Source of the DNA: an uncultured Lachnospiraceae bacterium
GTDB taxonomy: Bacteria > Bacillota > Clostridia > Lachnospirales > Lachnospiraceae
Direction of reading: 5' to 3'
Length of the DNA stretch: 64,000 bases
NCBI GenBank assembly: GCA_947652735.1
Contig: CANTEG010000007.1
Location: forward strand, 1-64,000
A program made the translations under genes and the position numbers. This document shows, one piece after another, positions 45,485 to 53,891 of the stretch. The notes under the pieces were generated by a model. The model did not search any database and had not been told where the DNA came from. It saw nothing but the letters and a program-made list of their open reading frames with translations. Position 1 is the first letter of the stretch, and every line of letters starts with the position of its first letter.

Positions 45485-46222
45485 ATGGCTAAAAAAAACA
45501 GGGATACAAACAGTGAAAGTGCTGGTTCAAAAATTGCGGGTGTTATTATAATCATTTTGGCACTCACAACATTTTTGTCAGTTATGGCGCTCCTCATAAA
45601 GTGTGATGTGGGAGGCTTTGGAAGCAATGTGCTGCGTCCTATTTTCAAAAATGTTCCAGTTATAAAGGAAATATTGCCGCCGCCTTCGGACGAGGAGGTT
45701 GCCATAGAAAGCGACTATCCTTATGACACCTTGGAAAAGGCATTGAACCAGATTAAAATTTTGGATTCTGCTGTGGGAAGTAAGGATGCAGAAATCGTTT
45801 CATTGAGTGACAGGGTTAAGGAATTAGAAGCAGAAGTTATAAGACTTTCCCAGTATGAAGCGGATCAAAAAGAATTTGAAGAAGAAAAAAAGAAATTTTA
45901 TGACGAAGTGGTCTATGGAGAATCGGCACCAGATACCGATACATATATAGAATGGTATAATTCATTGGATGCTGAGTACGCTGAAAAAGTGTACAGAGAG
46001 GTCATAAGTGCCAATCAGGTTGACCAGGAGACGAAGGATGTAGCCGCTGCATATGAGGCTATGGATGCAAAGGATGCAGCAGCAATCTTAGAAAAGATGA
46101 AAAATGACCTTGATACTGTAGCACTTATTTTAAATAACATGAGTGCTGAATCGCAAGGAAAGATTCTTGCGGAAATGGATCCGGAGTTTGCGGCTCTTGT
46201 TTCAAAGAAACTTTTGCCGTAA
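45485..46222 (+). CDS. YlxF/MotE-like flagellar protein (MgtE_N domain)
   Basis: The 245 residues have one membrane helix (about 16-41, KIAGVIIIILALTTFLSVMALLI), a coiled coil (about 95-140), and a C-terminal domain like the MgtE cytoplasmic N-domain (YEAMDAKDAAAILEKMKNDLDTVALILNNMSAESQGKILAEMDPEFAALVSKKL). Bacillus ylxF lies at the same place between fliJ and fliK, and MotE in alphaproteobacteria is a chaperone for MotC, so a flagellar role is likely. No exact function is known. Confidence 0.8.
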   Translation: MAKKNRDTNSESAGSKIAGVIIIILALTTFLSVMALLIKCDVGGFGSNVLRPIFKNVPVIKEILPPPSDEEVAIESDYPYDTLEKALNQIKILDSAVGSKDAEIVSLSDRVKELEAEVIRLSQYEADQKEFEEEKKKFYDEVVYGESAPDTDTYIEWYNSLDAEYAEKVYREVISANQVDQETKDVAAAYEAMDAKDAAAILEKMKNDLDTVALILNNMSAESQGKILAEMDPEFAALVSKKLLP

Positions 46223-46229
46223 ATATAAA

Positions 46230-46297
46230 CGAACAAAGTGCTTTTGACACTAAAGTTCGAAGATAGGCAGGTTTCGTAAGAAGCGATGTGTCCTATC
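46230..46297 (+). promoter_or_regulatory. Two tandem hairpins in the YlxF-like/fliK spacer
   Basis: CGAAC (46230-46234) pairs with GTTCG (46255-46259), with AGTG/CACT inside. GATAGG (46262-46267) pairs with CCTATC (46292-46297). They stand 14 bases before AAAGGAGG of fliK. No T run follows, so they are not typical terminators. Confidence 0.4.
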
Positions 46298-46330
46298 AAA
46301 TAAAAATATAGGAAAGGAGGAGAAAATGCG

Positions 46331-47815
46331 ATGATGGCTATATCAACACATGGTATAGGAAGAACAGACATTGGCGTTAATTCTAAACCAAAAGCAGACA
46401 AAAAGCAGGAAAAAGCTGCTGATGCGTTTGCCAGCTTTATGAATTTGGCCGCACCACAGCAGTCAAATGACTCATCTGTAAAAGATAAGGCCGTTACCGA
46501 AGTTGCTACCGAAACTGTTTCAGGTGTTATCGGCAGTGACAGCACTGCAAATAAAAAAGCAGAAGCTGCATCAGAGCAGGTTGATAAAACGGCTGCTAAT
46601 GACACGGATGACAATGTGGTTTCCCAAACGGTCAAAAATGATGACAGTAATGTATCAGATGGCACGGATAAGGCCTTAAGCAGTGAAAAAGCAGATAATT
46701 CTAATGTGAATGAAGCTTCAGATGCTGACGGTTACGGAGAAGTAATTGATGCTGCGCTGGATGATTTAAAAGAGGCAGTTATGGATTTACTCGGTATTGA
46801 CGAGGAGAAATTTGATGAGCTTCTTGCCACTATGGGCTTTTCGATCTTTGACCTTATGAAGCTTGAAAATTTAAACAGCTTTGTTCTTGAGGCAGAGGGT
46901 GCGACGAATGTAGATTTGCTCGTAAACGAAAATCTGAATACGCTGATGAAAAATGTGGAAAACATGCTTGATAATTTAACCAAAGAGTACGATATAACTG
47001 ATGTGGAATTATTTATATCGGAAGCAGAGACTGTTTTTGCTGACAGTGCGGTTACAGATATGTTTGAAGCAGCAGTCCAGACGGAAGCTGAAGCAAAAAC
47101 AGGTGCTGTTAAGGAAGAAGGCAATGGTTTGCCTGAGGCGGCAGACTATGAAGCTGACACAAATCATGAATCAGGTGTAAGAGTAAAGGTTCAGATGGAA
47201 CAGCAGACAGAAAACCAGCAGTCTGGGGGACATGAGACAGAAAGCTTTCACATGAGTGAAGGACAGACTGGGAAAGGAACTGACCATATCGTATCAAATC
47301 TTACACAGGCACTAAATGACATTGCAAATGCAGATGCGGTTTCAGGAACAGAAATATTTACGGATGCGGTTTCGGAAGCTGATATTGTAAGACAGATAAT
47401 CGATGAGATTGAAGTGGGTATTACAAGAGAAAGTACATCACTTGAGCTTCAACTGAATCCTGAGCATTTAGGAAAGGTTCAGATAAACGTATCTACCAGA
47501 AACGGTGTTATGCAGGCACAGATAGTTACCGAATCAGAGGCAGCAAGGCACGCTGTTGAAGCAAGTATTGCAACTTTGAAGGAAGCCTTTGACAATAAGG
47601 AACTTAAGGTTGATGCAATTGAGGTTATGGTTGGAACAAGCGATTTCTTTAACGGAAATGCAGAACAGCAGGCAGGTAAAGAAAATAACCAGAGAACAGG
47701 CAATTTGAATGGCAGCATGCAGACAGGCTTTATGGATGAGGATGAAGAATCCGCCAGTGAGCTTGAGGCTGAGATGATGCATGTTCAGGGTAACACAGTA
47801 AGCTATATGGCTTAA
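46331..47815 (+). CDS. fliK: Flagellar hook-length control protein FliK
   Basis: Ruler that sets hook length and switches export specificity. The 494 residues have a long low-complexity N-terminal part (Ser/Asp/Ala-rich, about 10-330) and the conserved Flg_hook C-terminal domain (LELQLNPEHLGKVQINVSTRNGVMQAQIVTE, about 370-440). The first ATG at 46326 hits a stop, so 46331 or 46334 is the start, with AAAGGAGGAG upstream. The length is at the upper side for the family. Confidence 0.88.
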   Translation: MMAISTHGIGRTDIGVNSKPKADKKQEKAADAFASFMNLAAPQQSNDSSVKDKAVTEVATETVSGVIGSDSTANKKAEAASEQVDKTAANDTDDNVVSQTVKNDDSNVSDGTDKALSSEKADNSNVNEASDADGYGEVIDAALDDLKEAVMDLLGIDEEKFDELLATMGFSIFDLMKLENLNSFVLEAEGATNVDLLVNENLNTLMKNVENMLDNLTKEYDITDVELFISEAETVFADSAVTDMFEAAVQTEAEAKTGAVKEEGNGLPEAADYEADTNHESGVRVKVQMEQQTENQQSGGHETESFHMSEGQTGKGTDHIVSNLTQALNDIANADAVSGTEIFTDAVSEADIVRQIIDEIEVGITRESTSLELQLNPEHLGKVQINVSTRNGVMQAQIVTESEAARHAVEASIATLKEAFDNKELKVDAIEVMVGTSDFFNGNAEQQAGKENNQRTGNLNGSMQTGFMDEDEESASELEAEMMHVQGNTVSYMA

Positions 47816-47846
47816 CATAAATTAAATGAAGAAAGGAGATGTTACG

Positions 47847-48332
47847 ATGGCAGATTCAGCAGTTAGCGGAATTATAAGCAATTCACACTCTTATATTAAG
47901 GGTGCTAAAGGAGAGACACCACAGAATGAGCTTGATAAGGATGCATTCTTGCAGCTTCTTGTAACACAGATGCAGTATCAGGATCCACTTAATCCAGGCG
48001 ACAGTACAGAGTATATGTCACAGCTTGCACAGTATTCATCACTGGAGGCTACGATGAATATAAGCAACACTCTTGAGAAAGGAAATGCACTGAACCTTGT
48101 TGGCGAGTATGTAATTATGAACACAACCAACGCATCAGGAGAGACAGTACAAATTAGCGGTTTGGTTGAGTATGCGACTGTCAAGGATGGAGATGTACTT
48201 TTATCTATCAATGATACATACTATCCGGCAGATGATTTGGATTCCGTAGTTGATTACGAGTATTATCTGTTCCTTAAGGATCAGGCTAATAAAGCAGAGC
48301 AAGAGGCAGGAAAAGATGACGGTAAGGAATAA
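47847..48332 (+). CDS. flgD: Flagellar hook assembly protein FlgD (possibly shortened)
   Basis: Hook-cap protein; its N-terminal half is clear with ELDKDAFLQLLVTQMQYQDPLNPGDSTEYMSQLAQYSSLEATMN. The C-terminal FlgD beta domain is short and ends with an acidic tail (EAGKDDGKE) at a TAA (48330-48332). The reading frame then continues for 14 more codons with the same composition before a second TAA at 48375. AAAGGAGA precedes the ATG at 47847. The reader should treat the tail as possibly truncated. Confidence 0.9.
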   Translation: MADSAVSGIISNSHSYIKGAKGETPQNELDKDAFLQLLVTQMQYQDPLNPGDSTEYMSQLAQYSSLEATMNISNTLEKGNALNLVGEYVIMNTTNASGETVQISGLVEYATVKDGDVLLSINDTYYPADDLDSVVDYEYYLFLKDQANKAEQEAGKDDGKE

Positions 48333-48397
48333 GACGGAGATAACAAAGGCTCTGGTGATGTTGACAAGACAGAGTAACTAAGAGGGAGGGGACTTTT

Positions 48398-48793
48398 ATG
48401 AATACATTAGATACAAGACTCCTTTCAATTGAACAGGCAACAGGATTATATCTTAATAAAAGCAAGAACAGTATTGAGTATAATCAGGTGGACAGCAAAG
48501 CTTCTTTTCAGTCAATTCTTGACAGTAAAGCACAGGAGGAAAATGATTTAAAATTTTCCAAGCATGCAAACCGGCGTCTTGAGAGCAGAAATATAACCCT
48601 TTCAGATGACCAGCTCGGAAGACTTAGCGAGGGCGTTGATCAGGCAAGAGGAAAAAGCATAAATGAATCCCTTGTTATGATGGACAATTTGGCATTCATA
48701 GTAAATGTTAAAAGCAACACGGTTATAACAGCTATGGAGCAGGGGGAGGAAGCAAACGTATTTACGAATATTGATGGAGCAGTTATAGTTTAG
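48398..48793 (+). CDS. TIGR02530-like flagellar operon protein
   Basis: The 131 residues contain a conserved core KHANRRLESRNITLSDDQLGRLSEGVDQARGKSINESLVMMDNLAFIVNVKSNTVITAM, which resembles the small flagellar operon protein family TIGR02530. Its role is unknown; it lies next to hook genes flgD and flgE. GGGAGGGG precedes the ATG. A hairpin pair follows the stop. Confidence 0.75.
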   Translation: MNTLDTRLLSIEQATGLYLNKSKNSIEYNQVDSKASFQSILDSKAQEENDLKFSKHANRRLESRNITLSDDQLGRLSEGVDQARGKSINESLVMMDNLAFIVNVKSNTVITAMEQGEEANVFTNIDGAVIV

Positions 48794-48849
48794 CAGCTGG
48801 ACCGAAATGAAAATTAGGAAGCTGCAATCCCGGATTGACAGATGGGATT
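48793..48849 (+). promoter_or_regulatory. Two tandem hairpins between the TIGR02530-like gene and flgE
   Basis: GCAGCT (48793-48798) pairs with AGCTGC (48820-48825), and AATCCC (48826-48831) with GGGATT (48844-48849). They are perfect six-base stems and are not followed by a T run. They lie 12 bases before the ribosome binding site of flgE. Confidence 0.4.
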
Positions 48850-48875
48850 ACTGAAAGAATGGAGGTCAATTAATT

Positions 48876-50282
48876 ATGATGAGATCACTTTATTCTGGTG
48901 TAGCAGGTCTTAGAACGCACCAGACAAAGATGGATGTAATAGGTAACAACATAGCAAACGTTAACACAATTGGATTTAAGTCGTCATCAACACTTTTTAG
49001 GGATGTATTATATCAAACAACATCGAATGCTACTGGAGCAACGGCAACTACAGGTGGTACAAATGCTTCCCAGATAGGTCTTGGTACAAAGATGTCTTCA
49101 ATACAGACAAACATTACTGATCCGGGTTCAGCACAGAGTACAAATAATCCATATGACCTTATGTTAAACGGATCAAGCTTCTTTGTAGTAAGCAGAGGAG
49201 ACGGATACTCCTTTACAAAGGTAGGTAACTTCCAGGTTGACGGAGCAGGATGTCTCGTTACAAGTAACGGTTATCAGGTTATGGGATGGCAGGTAGACCC
49301 TGAAAGCCCTACCAACATTAAAAAGGATACAGTTTCAGCTCTCTATCCTGAGTCAGTTGCAAATAAAACATCAGCACCTGAGCAGACATCACAGGCATAT
49401 GTTTCAGGAAATGTAGACCTTAAAGATGAGGATCTTACGTCCGTAGATGGTGCAGCGATTTCTCTTTCCATATACGATGCACTTGGTTACAGCTATACAT
49501 GTAAATTTAAGCTTACACAGGATCCTGGTGAGGTTGATAAATCTCTTTATAACCTTGAGATTATCTCAATTAAAGATTCAAGAAATGTGGAGATACTTGG
49601 TACGGATGATCCGTCAACACCAGGTATTGAAGAAGGCGGATATACTGCTACAATTGGTGACACTGCAAGTATTCAGCTTAAATTTAATGCAAGTGATGGT
49701 TCATTTGCATATGTAGGTGCTGCGGGCCAGTCATCGGCATTACTTAAGATAACTCCTTCACAGGCAGGTAAGGCAGATGTATTTACTTCCGTAATCAACG
49801 GTGAAGCCGTTGAGGGTATCAACATTGATTTTTCAAAGGTTACAATGTTTGAGTCAGACGGAACTTCAACTGCAAAGCTTGTAAGAGGCTCTGTTCAGGC
49901 AGAGGGCGGCGGACGTTCTTCAGGAAAGCTTAAGGATGTCAGCATTGATGAATCAGGTATGATATTTGGTGTATACAGCAATGGTGAGACAAAGCTTCTC
50001 GGTCAGATTGCAGTTGCTAACTTTACAAACCCGATGGCACTTGAGGCAATTGGTGACAGCTTATATGTTACCACACAGAACTCCGGTGACTTTGATGGTA
50101 TCGGTTCTGCCGTAAATGAGGACGGTGGTAAAATGGCACAGGGAGTTTTGGAGATGTCTAATGTGGATTTATCGTTAGAGTTTACTGACATGATAACAAC
50201 ACAAAGAGGTTTCCAGGCTAATTCACGTATTATTACTACATCTGATACGTTGCTTGAGGAGCTTGTAAACCTTAAGAGATAA
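48876..50282 (+). CDS. flgE: Flagellar hook protein FlgE
   Basis: Structural protein of the hook. The 468 residues begin MRSLYSGVAGLRTHQTKMDVIGNNIANVNTIGFKSS and end with NVDLSLEFTDMITTQRGFQANSRIITTSDTLLEELVNLKR, the conserved termini of hook proteins that form coiled coils in the channel. The longer middle domain carries the family loops. GGAGGTC precedes the ATG. A terminator follows. Confidence 0.95.
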   Translation: MMRSLYSGVAGLRTHQTKMDVIGNNIANVNTIGFKSSSTLFRDVLYQTTSNATGATATTGGTNASQIGLGTKMSSIQTNITDPGSAQSTNNPYDLMLNGSSFFVVSRGDGYSFTKVGNFQVDGAGCLVTSNGYQVMGWQVDPESPTNIKKDTVSALYPESVANKTSAPEQTSQAYVSGNVDLKDEDLTSVDGAAISLSIYDALGYSYTCKFKLTQDPGEVDKSLYNLEIISIKDSRNVEILGTDDPSTPGIEEGGYTATIGDTASIQLKFNASDGSFAYVGAAGQSSALLKITPSQAGKADVFTSVINGEAVEGINIDFSKVTMFESDGTSTAKLVRGSVQAEGGGRSSGKLKDVSIDESGMIFGVYSNGETKLLGQIAVANFTNPMALEAIGDSLYVTTQNSGDFDGIGSAVNEDGGKMAQGVLEMSNVDLSLEFTDMITTQRGFQANSRIITTSDTLLEELVNLKR

Positions 50283-50313
50283 TTAAAGGAATCATTATTT
50301 CGATATGATAAAG

Positions 50314-50363
50314 AATGGGGACATCTTGAAAAAATAATAATCAAGTTGTCTCCATTTTATTTA
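50314..50363 (+). terminator. Terminator between flgE and flbD
   Basis: AATGGGGACATCTTGA (50314-50329) pairs over 16 bases with 50341-50356, with one GU pair and one mismatch. A loop of 11 bases is A-rich and a TTATTT run follows. It ends the rod-hook unit. Confidence 0.75.
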
Positions 50364-50373
50364 CATATTTTTG

Positions 50374-50402
50374 TAGACATAAAATTACAAATGTGCTATA
50401 AT
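50374..50402 (+). promoter_or_regulatory. Sigma-A promoter of the motor-switch-export unit
   Basis: TAGACA at 50374-50379 and TATAAT at 50397-50402, with a 17-base spacer. It stands just after the terminator and about 80 bases before flbD. Confidence 0.75.
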
Positions 50403-50484
50403 TTCATGGAACCGTAAATGTACATATATTGCATCGGTATTTTTTTATGATATGGCATGCAATCTCGGCAGAGGGGTGTTATTT

Positions 50485-50670
50485 ATGATAGAGGTTACCA
50501 GGTTAAAAGGGAAAAAGGTCACCGTGAATGCGGAGATGATAGAAACTATTGAAGAGACACCTGATACGGTTATTACACTTGTTAGTGGAAAAAAACTTAT
50601 AGTTAATGAAACGTCGGAAGAAGTTGCGAATATGGTTATTAACTATAAGAAAAAAATTTATACATTATAA
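50485..50670 (+). CDS. FlbD/SwrD-family flagellar protein
   Basis: The 61 residues (MIEVTRLKGKKVTVNAEMIETIEETPDTVITLVSGKKLIVNETSEEV) match the short FlbD (SwrD/YlzI) family. In Bacillus SwrD promotes flagellar motor power. AGAGGGGTG precedes the ATG at 50485; upstream frames are not supported. It is placed before motA, as in related genomes. Confidence 0.85.
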   Translation: MIEVTRLKGKKVTVNAEMIETIEETPDTVITLVSGKKLIVNETSEEVANMVINYKKKIYTL

Positions 50671-50692
50671 TATATATCAGAGGTGAGATAAA

Positions 50693-51484
50693 GTGGATAT
50701 AGCTTCCATAATCGGTCTAGTTGCAGCATTTGCGTTGATGGTATTCGGTATAACAAACGAGAAGGGAATGGGTGCACTTAAATCATTCCTTGATGCTCCG
50801 TCGGCACTTATCACATTTGGAGGATCATTTGGTGCCATGCTTGCTACCAATCCATTGGGCGATTTCTTTGCAGGACTTAAGTCGTTTACACTTATATTTA
50901 AGACGCCAAAACAGAGTGAGGCGGATACGATAAGATCTATCATTGATTTATCTAATCTTGCGAGAAGAGAAGGCCTTCTTGCACTTGAGGAATCTGCAAA
51001 TTCACTTGAAGATGAGTTTATGAAAAAAGGCCTTATGCTTATCGTTGACGGTACTGACCCGGAACTTGTAAGAAGCATACTTGAGGCAGAGCTTGTAAAC
51101 GTAGATGCCAGACATCAGGACAATATCCAATTTTGGAAAGGCCTTGGAGCTATGGGTCCTGCATGGGGTATGATTGGTACGCTTATCGGACTTATAAACA
51201 TGCTTAAGGATTTGTCTGACCCTGATTCTATCGGACCAAACATGGCTGTAGCACTTGTAACTACACTGTATGGTTCTGTGCTTGCAAACTGGATTTGTTC
51301 GCCTGTTTCGGGAAAGCTTACCAAATTGAATGCCAAGGAAATTAAATTAAAGGAAGTTATGATAGAAGGTATCCTGTCTATACAGGCAGGTGAAAATCCT
51401 AGAGTAATAGAGGAAAAACTGAAATCATTCCTTTCACCTAAGGAAAGGAAGACTTTCGGTGAAGAGGAAGGCGGTGCTGCTTAA
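50693..51484 (+). CDS. motA: Flagellar motor stator protein MotA
   Basis: Proton- or sodium-conducting stator subunit. The 263 residues have four membrane helices (about 4-22, 30-50, 150-170, 180-200), the cytoplasmic loop with charged residues, and KSFLDAPSALITFGGSFGAMLATNPLG near the start. It begins with GTG at 50693 after GAGGTGAG. The motB ATG overlaps the motA stop (TAATG). Confidence 0.93.
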   Translation: MDIASIIGLVAAFALMVFGITNEKGMGALKSFLDAPSALITFGGSFGAMLATNPLGDFFAGLKSFTLIFKTPKQSEADTIRSIIDLSNLARREGLLALEESANSLEDEFMKKGLMLIVDGTDPELVRSILEAELVNVDARHQDNIQFWKGLGAMGPAWGMIGTLIGLINMLKDLSDPDSIGPNMAVALVTTLYGSVLANWICSPVSGKLTKLNAKEIKLKEVMIEGILSIQAGENPRVIEEKLKSFLSPKERKTFGEEEGGAA

Positions 51485-52326
51485 TGGCAAAGAGAAAAGA
51501 ACCACCTGCTGAAGAAGGCTCGCCAGCATGGATGGCGACATTCAGTGACCTTATGAACCTGTTGCTTTGCTTCTTCGTATTGCTATTTGCAAGTTCAACA
51601 ATGGATGAAGGCAAGATACAAAAGATTGCGGCTTCGTTTGACAATATAACATTTAATGTGTTGAATGATGGTTCCGTTTCGCTGGTTGATGGTGACATGC
51701 TTTCCGGAGGCGTAACGCAGATACCGGATATCAATAGTATATTAAGTGAGGCGGGAAAAAACATAGAGGGTGAAACTGGTGACCAAAGCGTATCGTCAAG
51801 AAGTGATGCTGAACGGTTATCAGATGATGAGCTGAAGGAAGAATATGAAAGCCGCGGCGAGGAACAGTCTGAGGAAATGTATGAGGAGATTGTCCAAAGT
51901 GCGGAATCATATAGAATAGACACTGTTATCGAGATTGATTATACGTCGCAGTACGTTGAGTTGGAGTTGAACGGTTCCGTATTGTTTGAATCGGGAAGCG
52001 CAAAGATAAAAGATGACTCAAAGATGTTTTTGCAGAAAATTGCCAGTATACTTACTAAATACAGATATTGTATAATTGAGATAGAAGGACATACGGACAA
52101 TGTTCCTATTTCAACGTCAAGCTTTGAAAATAACAGAGAGCTTTCGGCGGAACGTGCAAGGAGTGTATATGAGTATATTATGGAGCAGGAAAACTTTATA
52201 GATTCAAATATGAAGATTACCGGATATGGTGACAGTAAGCCTATCGCTTCGAATGCAACAGAGGAAGGAAGATCTAAAAACCGAAGAGTTTCAATAAAGA
52301 TTTATAATCCGCAGAACTCTCAGTAA
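51484..52326 (+). CDS. motB: Flagellar motor protein MotB
   Basis: Peptidoglycan-anchored stator partner. The 280 residues have the single helix with the ion-binding Asp22 (ATFSDLMNLLLCFFVLLFA), an acidic linker, and an OmpA-like peptidoglycan-binding domain (VLFESGSAKIKDDSKMFLQKIA, EIEGHTDNVPISTSSFENNRELSAERARSVYEYI, GYGDSKPIASN...GRSKNRRVSI). It shares a stop/start with motA. Confidence 0.94.
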   Translation: MAKRKEPPAEEGSPAWMATFSDLMNLLLCFFVLLFASSTMDEGKIQKIAASFDNITFNVLNDGSVSLVDGDMLSGGVTQIPDINSILSEAGKNIEGETGDQSVSSRSDAERLSDDELKEEYESRGEEQSEEMYEEIVQSAESYRIDTVIEIDYTSQYVELELNGSVLFESGSAKIKDDSKMFLQKIASILTKYRYCIIEIEGHTDNVPISTSSFENNRELSAERARSVYEYIMEQENFIDSNMKITGYGDSKPIASNATEEGRSKNRRVSIKIYNPQNSQ

Positions 52327-52359
52327 ATAGACTATTATTAAATTAAGGAGAAACGATTT

Positions 52360-52878
52360 ATGAGAAAAAATCTTATTACGGTGCTTATATTAGCAATATG
52401 TGTAATAAATCTTGTGCTTACCATAATTATGTTTTTTGCGTTTATGCCATCTGCGGCAAAAACAAATAAGTTAATTGCCGATATCTCTGAGGTGCTGGAT
52501 ATTGAACTGGCTTCACAGAAATCTGAAAATGGTGGAAATGTTGATGTGGGTAACCTTGCACCATTCCAGTTAGAGCAGGGAAATCCTATCAATCTTGTAG
52601 CAGACGGCTCAGATAAGTCACATGCTCTTCAGTATGGAATTACAATAAATCTTGATAAGACGGCAAAGGATTACAGTAAGACACAGGAGAATCTTGCACA
52701 GTCAACTGCGGTTGTGTATGACATGACCCGTGATATTGTTGGACAGTATACATATGAACAGGTTATAGATGTAGACGTTCAAAGAGAAATAAAGGAAAAG
52801 CTTCTTGCATCCCTTAAGGAATATTATGGAACAGAGTGTATTTATTCTATTAATTTCTATAATTGGGTAGCACAGTAG
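52360..52878 (+). CDS. fliL: Flagellar basal body-associated protein FliL
   Basis: Associates with the stator. The 172 residues have a single N-terminal helix (about 5-28, LITVLILAICVINLVLTIIMFFAF) and an extracytoplasmic domain ending TEYYGTECIYSINFYNWVAQ. TAAGGAGA precedes the ATG. Sequence similarity in this family is low, so the call rests on the membrane pattern and the place between motB and fliM. Confidence 0.85.
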   Translation: MRKNLITVLILAICVINLVLTIIMFFAFMPSAAKTNKLIADISEVLDIELASQKSENGGNVDVGNLAPFQLEQGNPINLVADGSDKSHALQYGITINLDKTAKDYSKTQENLAQSTAVVYDMTRDIVGQYTYEQVIDVDVQREIKEKLLASLKEYYGTECIYSINFYNWVAQ

Positions 52879-52905
52879 CCACTATGAGCTGAGGGAGGTG
52901 AGGAT

Positions 52906-53886
52906 ATGTCAGACGTACTCTCACAAAATGAAATAGACAGCCTGTTAAAGCAGCTTAGCTCGGGTGAACTGGATGTTGGGGATATAGAAGATACCACTAG
53001 TGTTAAGGTTAAGGATTATGATTTTTCCAGACCTGCTAAATTCTCAAAGGAGCATCTTAGAACTCTTGAGATTATATTTGAACACTTTGGCAGACTGCTG
53101 AGCAGTAATCTGCCGGCATATTTTAGAAAAAATGTTCAAGTTGAGATAATGAACTCGGAGGCAATTACCTACCAGGAATTTTCTAATGCTTTATCGAATC
53201 CGGTACTGTTGGGCGTTGTAAATATGGCTCCGTTAGGCGGAAACATAATATTAGAAATGGCAACCAACATAGGCTATGCTATTATAGACAGAATGCTTGG
53301 AGGAATGGGAGAACCGCTGGTCAAAACCAGAGAGTTTTCCGAGATAGAAATATCTATCCTAGAGAGAGTATTTAACATAATAATCGATTTGTTGCGTGAA
53401 CCGTGGGGAAATGTTGTGGAGATAGCACCGTATTTGGAGCGTATAGAGACCAATTCACAGTTTGCCCAAATTATTTCACCGACAGAAATGATTGCCATAA
53501 TTACCATAAACATTAATGTAGGTGGTATTGAGGGACTTATGAATGTCTGTCTTCCATATATCACGCTCGAGGATGTTATGGATAAGTTGAACACCAAATA
53601 TTGGTTTGCAACGATGCAGGATAAAGATGAGCAAAATTATGCAGAGCTTATTGAAACTGCAATTAATAAGGCACTTATTCCTATATCGGCAGAGCTGGGC
53701 AGGAGTACAATTATGGTTATGGATTTTATTAATCTTCAAGTTGGAGATATAATTAAATTAGATAAAAAAATTGAAGATGAGCTTGATATTTATGTAGGTA
53801 ATATAGTAAAATTTAAAGCGTTACCAGGTTCGTCTGAAAGAAATTATGCAGTAAAAGTCACAGAAATAATCAGAGAGGAGGAATAA
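52906..53886 (+). CDS. fliM: Flagellar motor switch protein FliM
   Basis: Switch protein that binds CheY-P. The 326 residues begin LSQNEIDSLLKQLSSG (CheY-binding), followed by the middle domain (YDFSRPAKFSKEHLRTLEIIFEHFGRLLSSNL, GGNIILEMATNIGYAIIDRMLGGMG) and the C-terminal SpoA domain (LGRSTIMVMDFINLQVGDIIKLDKKIEDELDIYVGNIVKFKALPG). It starts 28 bases after fliL and ends five bases before fliY. Confidence 0.95.
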   Translation: MSDVLSQNEIDSLLKQLSSGELDVGDIEDTTSVKVKDYDFSRPAKFSKEHLRTLEIIFEHFGRLLSSNLPAYFRKNVQVEIMNSEAITYQEFSNALSNPVLLGVVNMAPLGGNIILEMATNIGYAIIDRMLGGMGEPLVKTREFSEIEISILERVFNIIIDLLREPWGNVVEIAPYLERIETNSQFAQIISPTEMIAIITININVGGIEGLMNVCLPYITLEDVMDKLNTKYWFATMQDKDEQNYAELIETAINKALIPISAELGRSTIMVMDFINLQVGDIIKLDKKIEDELDIYVGNIVKFKALPGSSERNYAVKVTEIIREEE

Positions 53887-53891
53887 AGTAG

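Noticed and set aside
46223-46330. c-di-GMP riboswitch in the YlxF-like/fliK spacer
   Set aside because: The GEMM core sequence and tetraloop-receptor pattern are absent; the two hairpins are plain stems.
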